A DNA stretch of 64,000 nt, taken from Lotus japonicus (Eukaryota > Streptophyta > Magnoliopsida > Fabales > Fabaceae). The first letter of the stretch is position 1. Each line of letters opens with the position of its first letter. Of the stretch, positions 37,667-49,222 are shown piece by piece. Both the position numbers and the translations under genes were made by a program. Location of the stretch: contig NC_080043.1 in the NCBI RefSeq assembly GCF_012489685.1, positions 42,671,127-42,735,126 on the forward strand, read 5' to 3'. The notes beneath the pieces are model-generated. The model searched no databases. It was not told the DNA's origin and saw nothing but the letters and a program-made list of their open reading frames with translations.

Positions 37667-37683
37667 TTTTTGGAGGGGAGTAT
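37667..37683 (+). promoter_or_regulatory. Polypurine tract of the young chromovirus
   Basis: TTTTTGGAGGGGAGTAT immediately before the 3' LTR; primes plus-strand DNA synthesis. A matching tract (TTTTTGGAGGGTAG) is found in the non-autonomous relative. Confidence 0.85.
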
Positions 37684-40089
37684 TGTAAGACCTGAATTTT
37701 CAGAACAAGCTAGTTTCCGACTCACGCGTAGGATCAGTGTAAGCGTGACAGGAGTTTGATATTTGAGGAAGATTAATGAAGAAGAAAGTTCAGGAATTGC
37801 TTGAGGAATGTTGCGTAGTTGTTTTCGGAGTTAGTGCGAGTCGTCTGCACACTTGCCTTAGGGCGAGCGTGTCCAGAATAGGCTATTTCGCTCTTAAAGC
37901 AACGTTTTGAGTGAGATTTCGAACTCTGGGAAAATTTAAAGATTCTCTTTATTTTTCCGTCGACCAGCGTTTCATTTCGGAACTCTGGACTGTATGCACG
38001 ATAGGTTTCACTTTTCGGATGTCCGCCGACGCTAATTTCTTTGCTTCGAAACCCTATTTTCGAACAATGGATGAAGACTTTTTCTATTCGGGACTTCTAA
38101 CGAAGATTCCGTCCGCGTTGCCAGACTTGTTTCGACGTTTCCAATCTTTCTTCAGTAGGAAGTTTTGTCGTTTGAGCATCACAGCAAAAAGTAGTTTTTC
38201 GGGGCAGATTAACCGACACCGCTTTTGAGTTTTTCGATATCGTTTTTCCCAAATCCTAGATATTTGTTTTGAGTTCTGGAATTCTGACGCCAGAATCTCT
38301 CTTAGAATTTCTCGGTGATCGTGCTGCAAAAATCGGAATCGCGAAATTTTCATTTTCCCGCGATTTCGCCCGCCTATAAATAGGCGAAAAAGCAAAATCC
38401 TCTTCATTTTCACCATTTTGGCCGAGAATTGTAGAGAGAGAGGGAGAGGAGAGATTTTCGCGAAATCTTGACCAATCTTCGTGCAGTTCGTCCCTACTTC
38501 TAGGTATCAAGGTAACTAACACGATTCCTACCTCTGATTGTTGTTTCTGTTGCGTTTCTGAAGCCGTTTCTGTGCTCTAAGTTTTGAGCTTTTTCTAAAA
38601 TTGTCCGATTTCTCTGTTTTCTCGCTTGGGTTATGTTCCTTATGTTCCCCCGAGTCTAAAACCTCTGTCAGTAAACTCTGATTGCGATTCAGTTGTCCAG
38701 GATCTGAAAAATTGACTCAAAACTCTTTTTGTCTCACATTTCGAAACTTTATTGTCGTAAAGCTGAAATCTGACTTCGTGCCTTTAGGATTTGTTGTCAC
38801 GGATGTCATGAGGATCGTTGCTGTCAAATCTGTTTTCAGAACTGATAACTTTGAAGTTTTGAGCCTTTATTTTGGACCAAAATGCCCCTGCGTAGTCGTA
38901 TTTCGACCCGATTGTCCGAAAATTGTTCTGACAGTTTCTTTGCCTTAGTTTTACCCTAAAACTGCCTTGTAAACTGATTTGATCGAAGAAAAAGAGCCGA
39001 AGCCCTTTTCTCCTTATGGCCGTGGGTTTTTCCTAAGGGGGGGAGTTTTTCGTTTTCGAAAACTTGTCCTTTCGTACCCGTTTGTCGTATTCTGAAGCTT
39101 TGATGCTTTGTCTATCGTTTATGTATTGTTTTGCGATCGAACTAATCGATTTTGTTTGAATTCTGCTTTGTTTTTCTCCGAGGTTCAGTTGAAGGAACTT
39201 TGGAATATTCAGAGCAACTGTTTGAGGACAACCTTGATTTCGAAGCTGGAACAGCTCGAGGTTAGGGCAACTTACATATATTAGCTATGATTGCATGATA
39301 GGCGTCGATAAATTCGACTTATGCTTTGTTATGATATTAATTATGATGATGGTTTATTGTTATAAATGTTTTCATAACTTATGATGTGATGTGGTGTGGA
39401 ATTGAGCGTTTTGACGCGACTTCAGAGTGGAGATTCATTGATCTGGTGATCTTTGATGTTTCGGGTTGGATGAACAACCCTAGACAAGTTCAAATGAGGG
39501 GTTTGAGACTTAGCCTGTTGGTATTTGTTGGTTTACTTAGACTTTCCCCGGGAAACTTCTTTTGGGTGGTTGGTTTTCGGAAAACCTAGAATGAATAGAA
39601 TTTTATAAACTAGAGACTTTGGGAGACTTAGACTTTGAGAAATAAACTCATAACCTGACTAATTCAATTCGAAACGTTTTTACTAAATGAATAGTTATAG
39701 GAGAACTAAAGGGGGAAACATTTACGAAAGACGGGGAAAAGTCGACCTTTGTTGTGGGTTTGGAGAGTTATCGGAATTGGGGAAAGCCACTAAGGTGAGC
39801 TATGGTGATGATTGAAGTCATCGAGTACTTTAGTACTCTTAGGGAGCGTTGTGGAGCCGTGTTGTATTGACCGACACCTAGTGCTCTTGTTGTTTGGGCT
39901 GTGTTGTATTGACCGACACTAGACCCTTGTGTTTTCTTGTTGGAGTTGTGTTTTATTGACCGACACTTACTCCGAGTTGTGTTGTATTGACCGACACTAA
40001 CTCATGGGTTTGTTGAGATTGGGTTGTGAGCTAGACACTTTCGTGGTAAGGACAATTCGTTGTTTGGCTAACCACGTTGCATTCAATCG

Positions 40090-40282
40090 GGTGAATAACG
40101 GGAATGGTTCACCTGTGCATATCATGGTGAATAACGGGAATGGTTCACCTTGCATTAATGATGAATAACGGGAATGGTTCATCATTCGGTGAATAACGGG
40201 AATGGTTCACCAAGGATGAATAACGGGAATGGTTCATCCAGGATGGATTTCATCCAGGATGGATAACGGGAATGGTCCATCC
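40090..40282 (+). repeat. Hairpin array with constant loop and covarying stems (3' LTR)
   Basis: Copy of 31412-31604. Here all six loops read TAACGGGAATGG; the single loop variant (TAACGAG) is private to the 5' LTR. Confidence 0.9.
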
Positions 40283-40530
40283 ATAGTGAAAATGCTTCAC
40301 TTGTGGCGAACGGGAACGCGTCACAAATCCGGATTCATATTGTGCATTTCACGCATACATTCATGCTGACTGAGACTGTGTGCTGTTTTTTTATTGAAGC
40401 AATGTTAGAGCCATAACATGCTAGGATTACTTATATGCTTATATAACAACTTATATATATACCTTGTCACATGTTGTGTGTATATGTACTTATTGCTGTG
40501 AGTTGACCCTAGCGCCTTGGCTTTGTTTGT

Positions 40531-41232
40531 ATGTTTGTCTTTGGGCGGTCGGCCTGCTGCCAGATGTCGATGGCCGACTGGTTCTCGACGGTCTCTCCCT
40601 CGGGGGGGATCAGATATGAGTTGCTGGATAGGGATGCCCCCACCGCTTGGGTGATCGATGTGGCTGGTCACCGGGCGACGTATAGGGGAAGGGTCATGGA
40701 GGACCAGACGGATGAGCGAGGACGCCTGACGAGCGGAGTGCTACGGCGTATGGAGCTGAGTTTTGACTTGCCGCCTTCAGTTCATTGTGGACCAGGCACT
40801 GGACATGCACCACCTGCAGCACCTCCGACTTCACCTTCTGTTGAGGAGGACCCAGAGGAGGTCGAGCCTGCTGCTGCTGCTGTATCTGTTGTGCCACCTC
40901 CGGCTACTGCCATCGCTTCTACCGACGTGGCGTCGTCCTCTAGGCTCGTACAGCCGAGGAGGGAGTCTGTTGTCCCATCTGTCTCACGTCTCTTGTCTTT
41001 CTCTTCACCGCACGGCTACCGTGTGGACCCCTTGATGAGGGTGGAGGAGGAGGATGTTCTCACAGGAGAGGTGGATGTGGAGACCGGCTCGACTAGGGCG
41101 GTGCGCAGGACAGTGAGGAGGGAGGTTATGGACTTGGACACCGAGATGATTACGGTGGATTCCGACTCTGACTCCGAGAGCAGTGGGGAGAGCTACTCGC
41201 CGAGCAGCGATGAGGAGGAGGATGAGTGGTGA
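40531..41232 (+). CDS. LTR-encoded hypothetical protein, 233 aa (3' LTR copy)
   Basis: Second copy of the 31853-32554 frame. I saw no differences between the copies in this 702 bp stretch, although the LTRs differ at about eleven positions elsewhere. That is only weak evidence of constraint given the low divergence. In the 3' LTR the frame lies downstream of a second copy of the LTR promoter. Function unknown. Confidence 0.5.
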   Translation: MFVFGRSACCQMSMADWFSTVSPSGGIRYELLDRDAPTAWVIDVAGHRATYRGRVMEDQTDERGRLTSGVLRRMELSFDLPPSVHCGPGTGHAPPAAPPTSPSVEEDPEEVEPAAAAVSVVPPPATAIASTDVASSSRLVQPRRESVVPSVSRLLSFSSPHGYRVDPLMRVEEEDVLTGEVDVETGSTRAVRRTVRREVMDLDTEMITVDSDSDSESSGESYSPSSDEEEDEW

Positions 41233-41703
41233 GCTGAGCTGGGAGGGTAGGTTAGGATTAGCGACATTTTTTGTGTAGAGCTCTGATCGTCAGTTTCTTT
41301 TTGGGACAGGGTAGGTTCCGATGTGTGGCTTTTTGTGTGGTTCTTTTGAGGAGGATCACAGAGAGTCTGTCGGAGTATAGGGGTCTTCCTTTCAGGCCAT
41401 TTTTGAGTGCCGACTTTCTCTTGGATAACTGTATTTTGATACTTTTACTCACAGTTCTGGTTTGTATATTTGCCTGCGGGCGTACTACTTTGGAGTCACT
41501 GCGGCTTCGCGTGACATGGAGTGCAGCCGAGGCTGTACAGATGTATATATTTGTATATCGGTTAGTTTAGTTGTTGGGTGTTGTCTCTACTTCTTTATCG
41601 CTTTGATTTAAAGGAAAGAAACGAAAAAAATTTACCTGTTTTCCGCGTAAAGTTTATTTTTGGTTACTAAAGTGACACCTGGAAGTCGGGGTGTTACACA
41701 TAC

Positions 41704-43372
41704 TAAGGTGCAACTCCGATCCGATTACATCTTTGGTTGCCTGCGTCGGCTCGATTCCTTCCATTGTGTAGCTTCGATGCAAGGTGCTTCCGTTCGTCGT
41801 ACCTTTCACAAGCATACTTAACGAAATCACTAATCGAGCTACTTACTACTCAAGTCTAGAGCTATGACTTCAGGCAATTGACTCAAAGCGAACACATGTT
41901 AAACGACTCTTTCTAAGTCAACAACTGCAGTAATTAGTAGAGTATTTATCTCTTTTTGAAATGAAAACCATTTTGTAAAATAAATCGCAACTCTTCACTA
42001 ATCAACTGTTAAACTTCGATTTTCACAATAACAATGAAAATGTTTATTTTTCTTTAAAACTTGCTTACTCGAGGCTAAAACATATACAAGAGTTGAAGGC
42101 TTACGAAAATCAAGTTTGTGAAACTTGTCGGCGAAGAGTCGCTAGAGAAAGTTGCGGCTCATGGGGCTGACGGAGGAACTGTCGCCGGAGACACAAAGAA
42201 AGGTTGTTCCTTCATCCTTTCGCGGCAAGGAATTCAACGACGTTGTCCGTTTCCCCAAAGAGTCGACGGTTTGCCCAGAAAGTTCAGCCGATGGTCGACG
42301 GTGGTCGTCGGGGTCGTCGAATAAAATGACCGAAATATGAAATAGAAAATAGGGATTTACTCTCCTCGCGACAAGGATCGCCGCAGTACACTCCGTTTTT
42401 CCATTGGTCGTCGGAGTTGACCGGAAAAAGCTCCCGACGGCGGCAGCGGCCGCGGTCGCGGCGACGGAACGACGATCCGGAACATGGGTTTTGTTGTGGA
42501 CGTCGCAAGGGTTCCAACGGTACTAACCTCGCTGTGAACGGAGGCCCGAGGACACCGGAATCAAAGGTCGAAGTTGACGAATGACGGCGTCGACGACGGC
42601 GGCGGCGTACTCCTCTGTTTTCACGTTTTTCTTGCTCTGTTTTGTTCACGGTGGCTGTGGCGGCTTCAAGCTGTGATGCGGTGGTGGTGTGGTGATGTTG
42701 AGCTCATTGATTGGTGGCTTTTCCTCGCCGGAAAAGGAGGACGAAGGAGTACCCACGGTGGTGGCTTGCTCGCGGCCAAGGAAAAAGAGGAGCGGCAGTT
42801 GCTGGTCTTGGTGGTGTGGCACGTTGAGGAAGGTTGAGTAGTGGGGTGGCTTGTCTCATGAGGAAAGGAGGGTGGTGGTGGTTGCTGGACCTGCGGTGGT
42901 GTTGTTCGTTGAGGAAGAAGGATGGAGCATGGTGCTGCGTGGATGGTGGCCTCGGTGGCGTTGTTGTCACGCGTGGGAGGAGACATGAAGGGCCAAGATG
43001 GTGGTGTTTTGTTGCAGAGAAGGAAAAGGGACGTGAAGAAGAAAATTAGAGAAACAAAGGTGATGATGGAGGTGCTGCCACGTTAAGAAGGAATTAACAT
43101 GCATGAGAGCAAGGTGAAGAGGATGGCATGGTGAAGGTGGTCGCGTGACTGTCCATGGAAGCTACGTGAGAAAGAAGGACAGGGGTTGAGGTGCGTTTGG
43201 CCAGCCATGGAGAAAAAGGAGATGATTGGGTGATTAGGCGCTGCAAGGAAGAAGAGTAGACGGTGGTGATGAGTTTCAATGGAAGAAGGAAAAGAAGCTT
43301 GAACACAATACCATGTGATGAAAGTGGATTGAAGTTATGAGGTTTACTTTTCTGAAATTGGATCTGAGTGAA

Positions 43373-43438
<66 letters not shown>

Positions 43439-44428
43439 GAGGGATATATATATATCTGATGAGGTGAATGGATGAATAGAAAATATCTTAATATGTGGTA
43501 CGTGGAGGAGGGAGGGCCGAGTAAAATCAGAAGATATTTTAAAATCGGGCACGAATTGATTTAGACACCGAATGATTTAGGTCGTAGAGTTAAGGGAAAA
43601 ATATAAAAGTGATATATCATTGTACGAAAAATTATGAGGAACTCTATGAAATAATAAAATATAAATTAGAATAACTTTGAGCAAAATAAAATGATCCATG
43701 GACAAGAAAATGAGTAAGAATTAAGCTAAAGAATAATTGTTAGACAATTAGAACAAATATGACGTTATCATATTATGCAATTAAGCTAAGTATCCTTCCA
43801 TAAAAGGCCGATATTTTTTTTTAGATTCATTTAAATGAGAAAATGGCTTGAACGTAGTTTGGGTCGAAATACGCCGCAAAACTACTTTTTGCGTTTGACG
43901 TCGAATGAAGAAACTTCCTTCTGAAGAAAGATTAGAAACATCGAAAGAAATCGGTAAACACGTGTGAAATCTTCATTTGAGGCTCCGAATAGAAAAAGTC
44001 TTCATCTACAGTTTATTTTAAGGTTCTTGAGCTATCAGAGATTCAGTTTCGGCAAACTTTCGAGAATTGGAATCGGTCGTTCGTACATTCTGGGGTTTCG
44101 TGTCGAAACACTTGTCATGGAAATAATAAGTGAAATTCTTATATTCCTCTGAAGATTTTTGAATTTCGTTTCTACAATGCTTTAAGAGCAGATTAGCCCT
44201 TTACTAACGCTTTCGCCCTAAGGCGGACGTGAATAAGGCTCGTGCTATAATCTTTAGCGACTACAGTACTATTCCCAAACAATTTCCTGAACGTTCTTCT
44301 TCATTAAGTCATCCAAAACAGCATTCTCCTTTACCAGGTCTTTTTGCGGTTAAACCGATTCTACTCGTGGGTTGGAAAAATAATTAAGAATAATTATTTA
44401 AATCCAAGTCTGAAATTTGGGTCTTACA
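41704..44428 (-). repeat. Right half of the split solo LTR, with a G-rich segment
   Basis: Continues the solo LTR interrupted at 29005. The last ~560 bp (43870-44428) closely match 16740-17265. About 42110-43450 has no counterpart in the 13389/20652 LTRs: it is rich in ggtggtg and gaag runs, contains several chance frames on both strands, and ends in a long (AT)n tract. I see no credible gene. Confidence 0.7.
43376..43438. repeat. (AT)n(AG)n microsatellite
   Basis: About 24 AT dinucleotides (to 43424) followed by seven AG repeats, then a second short (TA)n at 43446-43455. It lies within the solo LTR. Confidence 0.97.
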
Positions 44429-44644
44429 AATTACAATTAAGTTGATATTAAAAGATAAACTCATCTTCAAGTTCACTCCTACAAAGAAAGAAAATTAAAT
44501 TAAATCACTAATATGTCGTCAAGCCTACCCTGATGAAACTGACTTATCAACTAAAAAATAGTTAAATCAATTTTCTCTATAAAAGAGAAGAAAATTACAC
44601 ATAAAGTATTATCTAGAATCATTGTTTTCATCACAGTAAAGGAC

Positions 44645-44991
44645 ATGTAATGGTCTTCGAGCAACTCAGTGGCAGAGGTCTAAGCCCCTGGTTGAGCAAG
44701 ACACTTCTCAATGAAGGCCTTCACCTTTGAATCCTTTATCCCATGAGGTCTCACTTCTAAAGACACCTTCTTGTATACACCTTCTTGTATATATTGACAA
44801 CATTGTCACACTCACGGGAATCTATAGTGTCACCATCTCCAACACACATTCCAAATGAGTATTCCACAATTACTGTGTAGATAGGCCTCTTCATATAACT
44901 CATGTGGCATAAATTCTAGTGTCCCAAGACCTGAATATGCAGAGTGGTTCTTCCCCACAATTGTCGTCAAACCTAACTCCCCAATCTTCAC
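44645..44991 (-). pseudogene. WNK-type protein kinase fragment, decayed
   Basis: The minus strand starts after an intact acceptor (ttatatatcag|GTGAAG): VKIGELGLTTIVGKNHSAYS then LGTLEFMPHELYEEAY, which matches the DFG/activation-loop and APE region of plant WNK kinases (family DLGLA, GTPEFMAPELYEE). Pro and Ala changes (GTLEFMPHE) damage the APE motif. Further on NIYKKV and KVKAFIEKCLAQPGA are recognisable, but a stop follows WRW and a 14 bp tandem duplication (44764-44777 = 44778-44791) shifts the frame. The rest of the kinase is absent. Upstream sequence 45000-46230 shows no other kinase exon that I recognise. Not functional. Confidence 0.8.
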
Positions 44992-44999
44992 CTGATATA

Positions 45000-47900
45000 T
45001 AATACATGAAAACAAATCATATGACATATTGTAAATGACTCAATGAAAACTATAAATTAAAGCTAAACACCTCTAAATTGAATTTATACAAAGACATTTG
45101 AGTACGAACAAATGTTTCAAATCCAATCATCAAACATTCAAACCTAAAATCAACCATAAGTTTCTAATCACAACCACCAACACAACTATTAAAACCATGC
45201 ACTATTTAAAAAACTAATAAAATAAACTATTCAAAATCCGGATCCCACGTCACAAATGCATCAAAATCTAACTACATATAATAAGCAACATAGGCATAAA
45301 TAGAAAAATAAAACCAATTGAGCACCCCAAATGCAGTACCTCATAAATTTCAAAGGCATAGCCTACGAAGCATATTTTACAAAGGCATAGCCTATGAAGC
45401 TCCTTAGTTTTTGTTCAAATTTCTTGGTTAACATTACTGTCAATAATCATTAAACTACCCTTGCAATGTCATCTGAGGACTAACACCACCAAGTAAAAAC
45501 TACCAGTGGATAAGAATTTTTAAAATGAACTATAGTAGCAGACTTGAGATATCTCAAAAAGAGGATGAACAAAAATATAAAATCCAAAATAAGCTCTGTA
45601 TGTAAAATTGAATTGGCAAAAATTAAACCACCCCTTGTGGAAGATGAATAAAATAAAAATATCTTAACATACATAGAAAATTTCTTACCAGTTGTAACCG
45701 ATCCTCATGGAGAATTTATGTACTTGACAATATCTTGTAAAACATAAACAGAAAATTGGAAATCACAACAAAATTTTGAAATCAAAGACAAACTCAAGAT
45801 GATAATCATATCATATCAAAATGAAAAATACCAAATAGAACATGAGATGTTTGAATTTACGGGTTCATAGAACAACAATTTATAAAGACAAGATTTCCGA
45901 TATGAGAGCATCCCAAAATTTCCAAATTTTTTATCGGAAACCTAAAGAGGGATTGATGAGGGAGGAGTTATTGAAGGATTTCACATCCCTAAAATTTGAA
46001 ATCAAGAAGTATGAAAGAAGAAGTAAAAACTAAAGAAGAAAAAGTAAAAAATTGATACACGTACGATCATGCCAAAATCTACAAATTTCTGTGATTCCAT
46101 TGAAACTTAAAGAGGAATTGATGACGAAGGAGTTATTGAGGTGAGAGGAGTTCTTGGGTTGGGGAGGAGTAAATTCCCAAAATTTCGCCCAAGATGCAAA
46201 ATTAAAATTCAATTTCAAATCCATCATATCTGATTTGCGAGCGGATTAGAGGATTGCATGAGGAACAACGGATTTGGAGAGGAGGGTTTGAGAAGGAGTT
46301 AATCACGTAAGAGAGAGGTTACAATTGGAAGTGGAGAACGTAAAACGTGGATAACAAACCTAAAGCACAGTACGGGCGCGTGAGAAGCACTGCTCAATTG
46401 AGGAGAGAGAGAGTTTTCTTTTTTAGAAAAGATGACGTGGAAATTTGTGGAGGAAAGTGTGGTTTTTGAGTGCCTCATTTTCCAGAGTGAGGGCTCAAAA
46501 TTATTAGATAACAGCGGGATTATTTAGTTTAAAAAAAAAGGAAAAGATCGATTATTTAATTAACTAATTGTCATCCAATTTTTTGCATTTTTTGTAAGCA
46601 CAAGTTAATCGTGGGCACTTAACTACAGCAAAAAAAACTTTCGAAAAAAAAGAGTTTAATACGGTGATAACTGGAGAGTTGAATGGCTTGCGTCACAGTC
46701 CAATGGGATTACGATTTGGCACGTGCGTGGTGATTGTAATGATTGGTGTGGTGAGGGTGAGGGAGGGAGCATGGAGAGAGGGGGGGGTGAGATTATGAGA
46801 GCTTTTATTATGAGGAATTGGATAAGGTTCGCCAGCTGAGTGAGCCGACCTAATTGCCAGCTTTTACGATTTGGCACTTGACCACGCGATATGCACGTGT
46901 CGGGAACCTACCACGTAGTGGGGTAGTGGTGTGTATTGCGTCACTGTGGTGTACCCACCACGCAGAGACAAGGGTAAAAAGGGAATTTGTGGGAAGTGAA
47001 AAATCATTGCAGGAAAGGGCGAAAAGGTGAAACACTAGTGGAAAAGAGTGAGGTAATGTCATCTTGAACATAATCATTATATGTCATTATCCATTTCATT
47101 TTCCAATCTAGTTTATATATTGATACGTTTTCAAAGGTAAAAATATCTTGAAAGCTATGCTAGAACTCTTGTGCCACATGCAGATAATATGATTATGTAA
47201 CAATGGTGTCATTCTGTCATGTATTTGTATAAATCATCTTAGCACATATTGTCATATTTCTTCTATCTTATTTCGGTTCAACTTCATCGTTTACATTCCA
47301 AGATAATATTAATCGTAAGTGGTAATGGATTCAAAATTTTTGAGTTGTTGCCTTTTTTTACCTTAATTACTCATAGTCAACAATTATGAGATTAATCATT
47401 TGTGACACAATTAGTGCACTCGACGGTATGAGTGTTTTTTCATTCACAAGAATTGAGAATCAAATCTACCATTTGCTCAAAATACGAAGTAGTGAATTGC
47501 ATTAACCCACTTGATTTCATGTGAGCAATGTATATACGCATACCTATAAACAAGATGTAATAAAATATAAATAGCTTAATGGGGAAAAATAATAATACAA
47601 TCAATTATATAACATTAAGAAAATATGTTGACACACATGGGTTCGTCCCTAATCGAAAGTGACCTTCTATTTAAAGGTTGGAGGAAGGATGGAAGTGAGA
47701 GGTTTGAGGCAGATGAGGGAGAAGGTTTGAGTGTGATGGTTTCTCGGAAAAAATAATAGAATGGGGTGATGGGTGGGAGGAAGAAGAGGGTAAAATGGAA
47801 AAAGACTAAATTTGATGAAAGAAAATTTTGAAAGACTAAAACTAGTGTTAGAATTAAACATATCATATTCATCTGGCTAGGATTGTCACATGAATTGATA

Positions 47901-48165
47901 ACTAGGTAACAAATATTTCATGACATCATAATGACTATTTTTAATCAACTTTTTTTTCAGGAACTAAAAACTATGAATTTTATTATATGGACTTTTTAGA
48001 TTATGGTCTATAAGTTTTTCTTTTTTTGAAAACTGAATAACATATTATTAAAAAGCCTCCAAAAAATAGGCAAGCATCAAGGTATGTTCATGACACCTAA
48101 AAAAAAACCCACCTAATGACCATATGGAGACTTTGAGAGCTATAAGTTATGGACTAAAACATATT
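45000..48165. other. Intergenic DNA without a supportable gene
   Basis: Short frames only, none with recognisable motifs. 45350-45410 contains a partial direct duplication (aaaggcatagcctacgaagc and a one-base variant). 46350-47000 is less AT-rich and includes a g-tract. 47600-47870 is purine-rich on the plus strand. Confidence 0.5.
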
Positions 48166-48507
48166 TAACTCATTGATTGCTCTCGTTGTTTTTAAATATG
48201 TCATTTTAAAGTTTTAACACATCTATTAAGAAATAATATTAAAATGAGTTTTTTTATTATTCCTATCTTACTTCTTAATATACCATTTATATCTCTTGTT
48301 TATTTTAGCTTTCGAAAAAATCTCTTATTAATTTAATTTTATTGGTGCTTCGGAAAAAAAATCTTATTTATTTTGACTCATCAATTTTCATATTTAGTTA
48401 ATAGTTAAATTGGTTAAACATATTTAATATCCTCTTAAAATTATAAAAGAAAGTGATAAATAAAAAAAATCTCAAAATAGTAACGATATAAAGGAACGGA
48501 GGTAGTA
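48166..48507. mobile_element. Stowaway-like MITE, degenerate
   Basis: The right end reads ggaacggaggtagTA, close to the inverse of the plant Stowaway terminus CTCCCTCCGTTCC. An imperfect inverted counterpart (ctctcgttgtttttaaatatg) begins near 48180. The interior is AT-rich with no coding. A TA target site is plausible but the left end is eroded. Confidence 0.4.
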
Positions 48508-48778
48508 TACAATTTAAATGTTGCATCCTAAATATGAAAGAAATACATATAGGGTTACAGATGTTCATTAATTTGCCAGATAGTATTATATTTCCTTATT
48601 GAGCCTAGTACATTGGATGAGTCCAACTCGAATAAGCTATAGTGTGAATTAGGGTTATCTAAATTTGAACGTCATCACTTGCATGCTTATAATAGAGCAT
48701 ATGATTGCCTCAACTAGATTAAAATGTCACAAGGGTTTTTAATAGTCGCGTTCACGTGGAGTTATGTAGAGACAAGAC

Positions 48779-49214
48779 CAGGGCCGGCCTTGGGCCTGTG
48801 CAAGCAGGCCCACAGCCCAGGGCCTCCAAAAAAAAGGGGCCCAAAAAAAATCTCATTAAACTTTCCTCTAAAATAAAATTTAGTTATAATAATTAATGTT
48901 TTAAGATGTTATTAATGATTTGAGCTGATCTAGTGGTTAGTAACTTTGTATGTTATTTTTATGTACCGGGTTCGAATCTCACCTTTTGGCTTTTGACATG
49001 TTATTTGTTAATTAATTTGAATTGAAAGAATTCAAAAATTAAAGCAAAAGGTTGCGTTACTTAGATTCGAACACGCGACTCCTGTGCGGGTTGCAAGAGG
49101 CCAGTTGCTAAACGAACAAACATAATAATGTTGTTGAAATTTCGAACGTTAAAATTATTAGGGGTTCATTTGTATTATTTGCCCAGGGCCTCCAAAATGT
49201 CGGGACCGGCTCTG
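48779..49214. mobile_element. 436 bp hAT-type MITE with 8 bp TSD
   Basis: TSD GACAAGAC at 48771-48778 and 49215-49222. Ends CAGGGCCGGCC... and ...GGACCGGCTCTG are inverted with two or three mismatches, plus inner inverted blocks (cccagggcctccaaaa). 8 bp TSD and CAGRG termini fit hAT. Inside are two tRNA-like segments in opposite orientation: about 48922-48980 (B box GGTTCGAATCT) and about 49059-49122 on the minus strand (GTTCGAATCTA). No transposase. Confidence 0.9.
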
Positions 49215-49222
49215 GACAAGAC

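Larger units (their letters stand above)
29006..41698 (+). mobile_element. Young, structurally intact Ty3/Gypsy chromovirus (12,693 bp)
   Basis: Two LTRs of exactly 4,015 bp (29006-33020, 37684-41698), TG...CA ends, and TSD CATAC at 29001-29005 and 41699-41703. PBS at 33024, a single gag-pol frame at 33228-37646, PPT at about 37667-37683. About eleven mismatches between the LTRs by eye and no indels (~99.7% identity), so insertion was recent. Long LTRs, a Met-initiator PBS and a C-terminal chromodomain point to the Tekay/Del-like chromovirus group (inference). It sits inside the solo LTR in the opposite orientation. Confidence 0.96.
37684..41698 (+). repeat. 3' LTR of the young chromovirus
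   Basis: 4,015 bp, same length as the 5' LTR. Carries its own TATA box (38375-38382), hairpin array (40090-40282) and ORF (40531-41232). Followed by TSD CATAC. Fusion transcripts into flanking DNA are possible from this LTR but not shown. Confidence 0.95.
26395..44428 (-). mobile_element. Old chromovirus solo LTR, split by two later insertions
   Basis: Starts TGTAACACCCCGATTTTCGG (26395) and ends TGGGTCTTACA (44428), matching the ends of the 13389 and 20652 LTRs in the same orientation. TSD AATTA is at 26390-26394 and 44429-44433. After removing the MITE (27846-28375) and the young chromovirus (29006-41698) with their extra TSD copies, about 4.8 kb of LTR remains with no internal domain. It is therefore a solo LTR formed by LTR-LTR recombination before those insertions. 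It carries a hairpin-repeat array (27240-27650) and an unusual G-rich segment (about 42110-43450). Confidence 0.88.

Noticed and set aside
42284..43049. Several overlapping frames of 70-120 codons on both strands
   Set aside because: Low-complexity G/A-rich LTR sequence; translations are Arg/His/Pro-rich without motifs.
47615..47872. 85-codon frame on the minus strand
   Set aside because: Pyrimidine-rich low-complexity translation with no motif or gene context.
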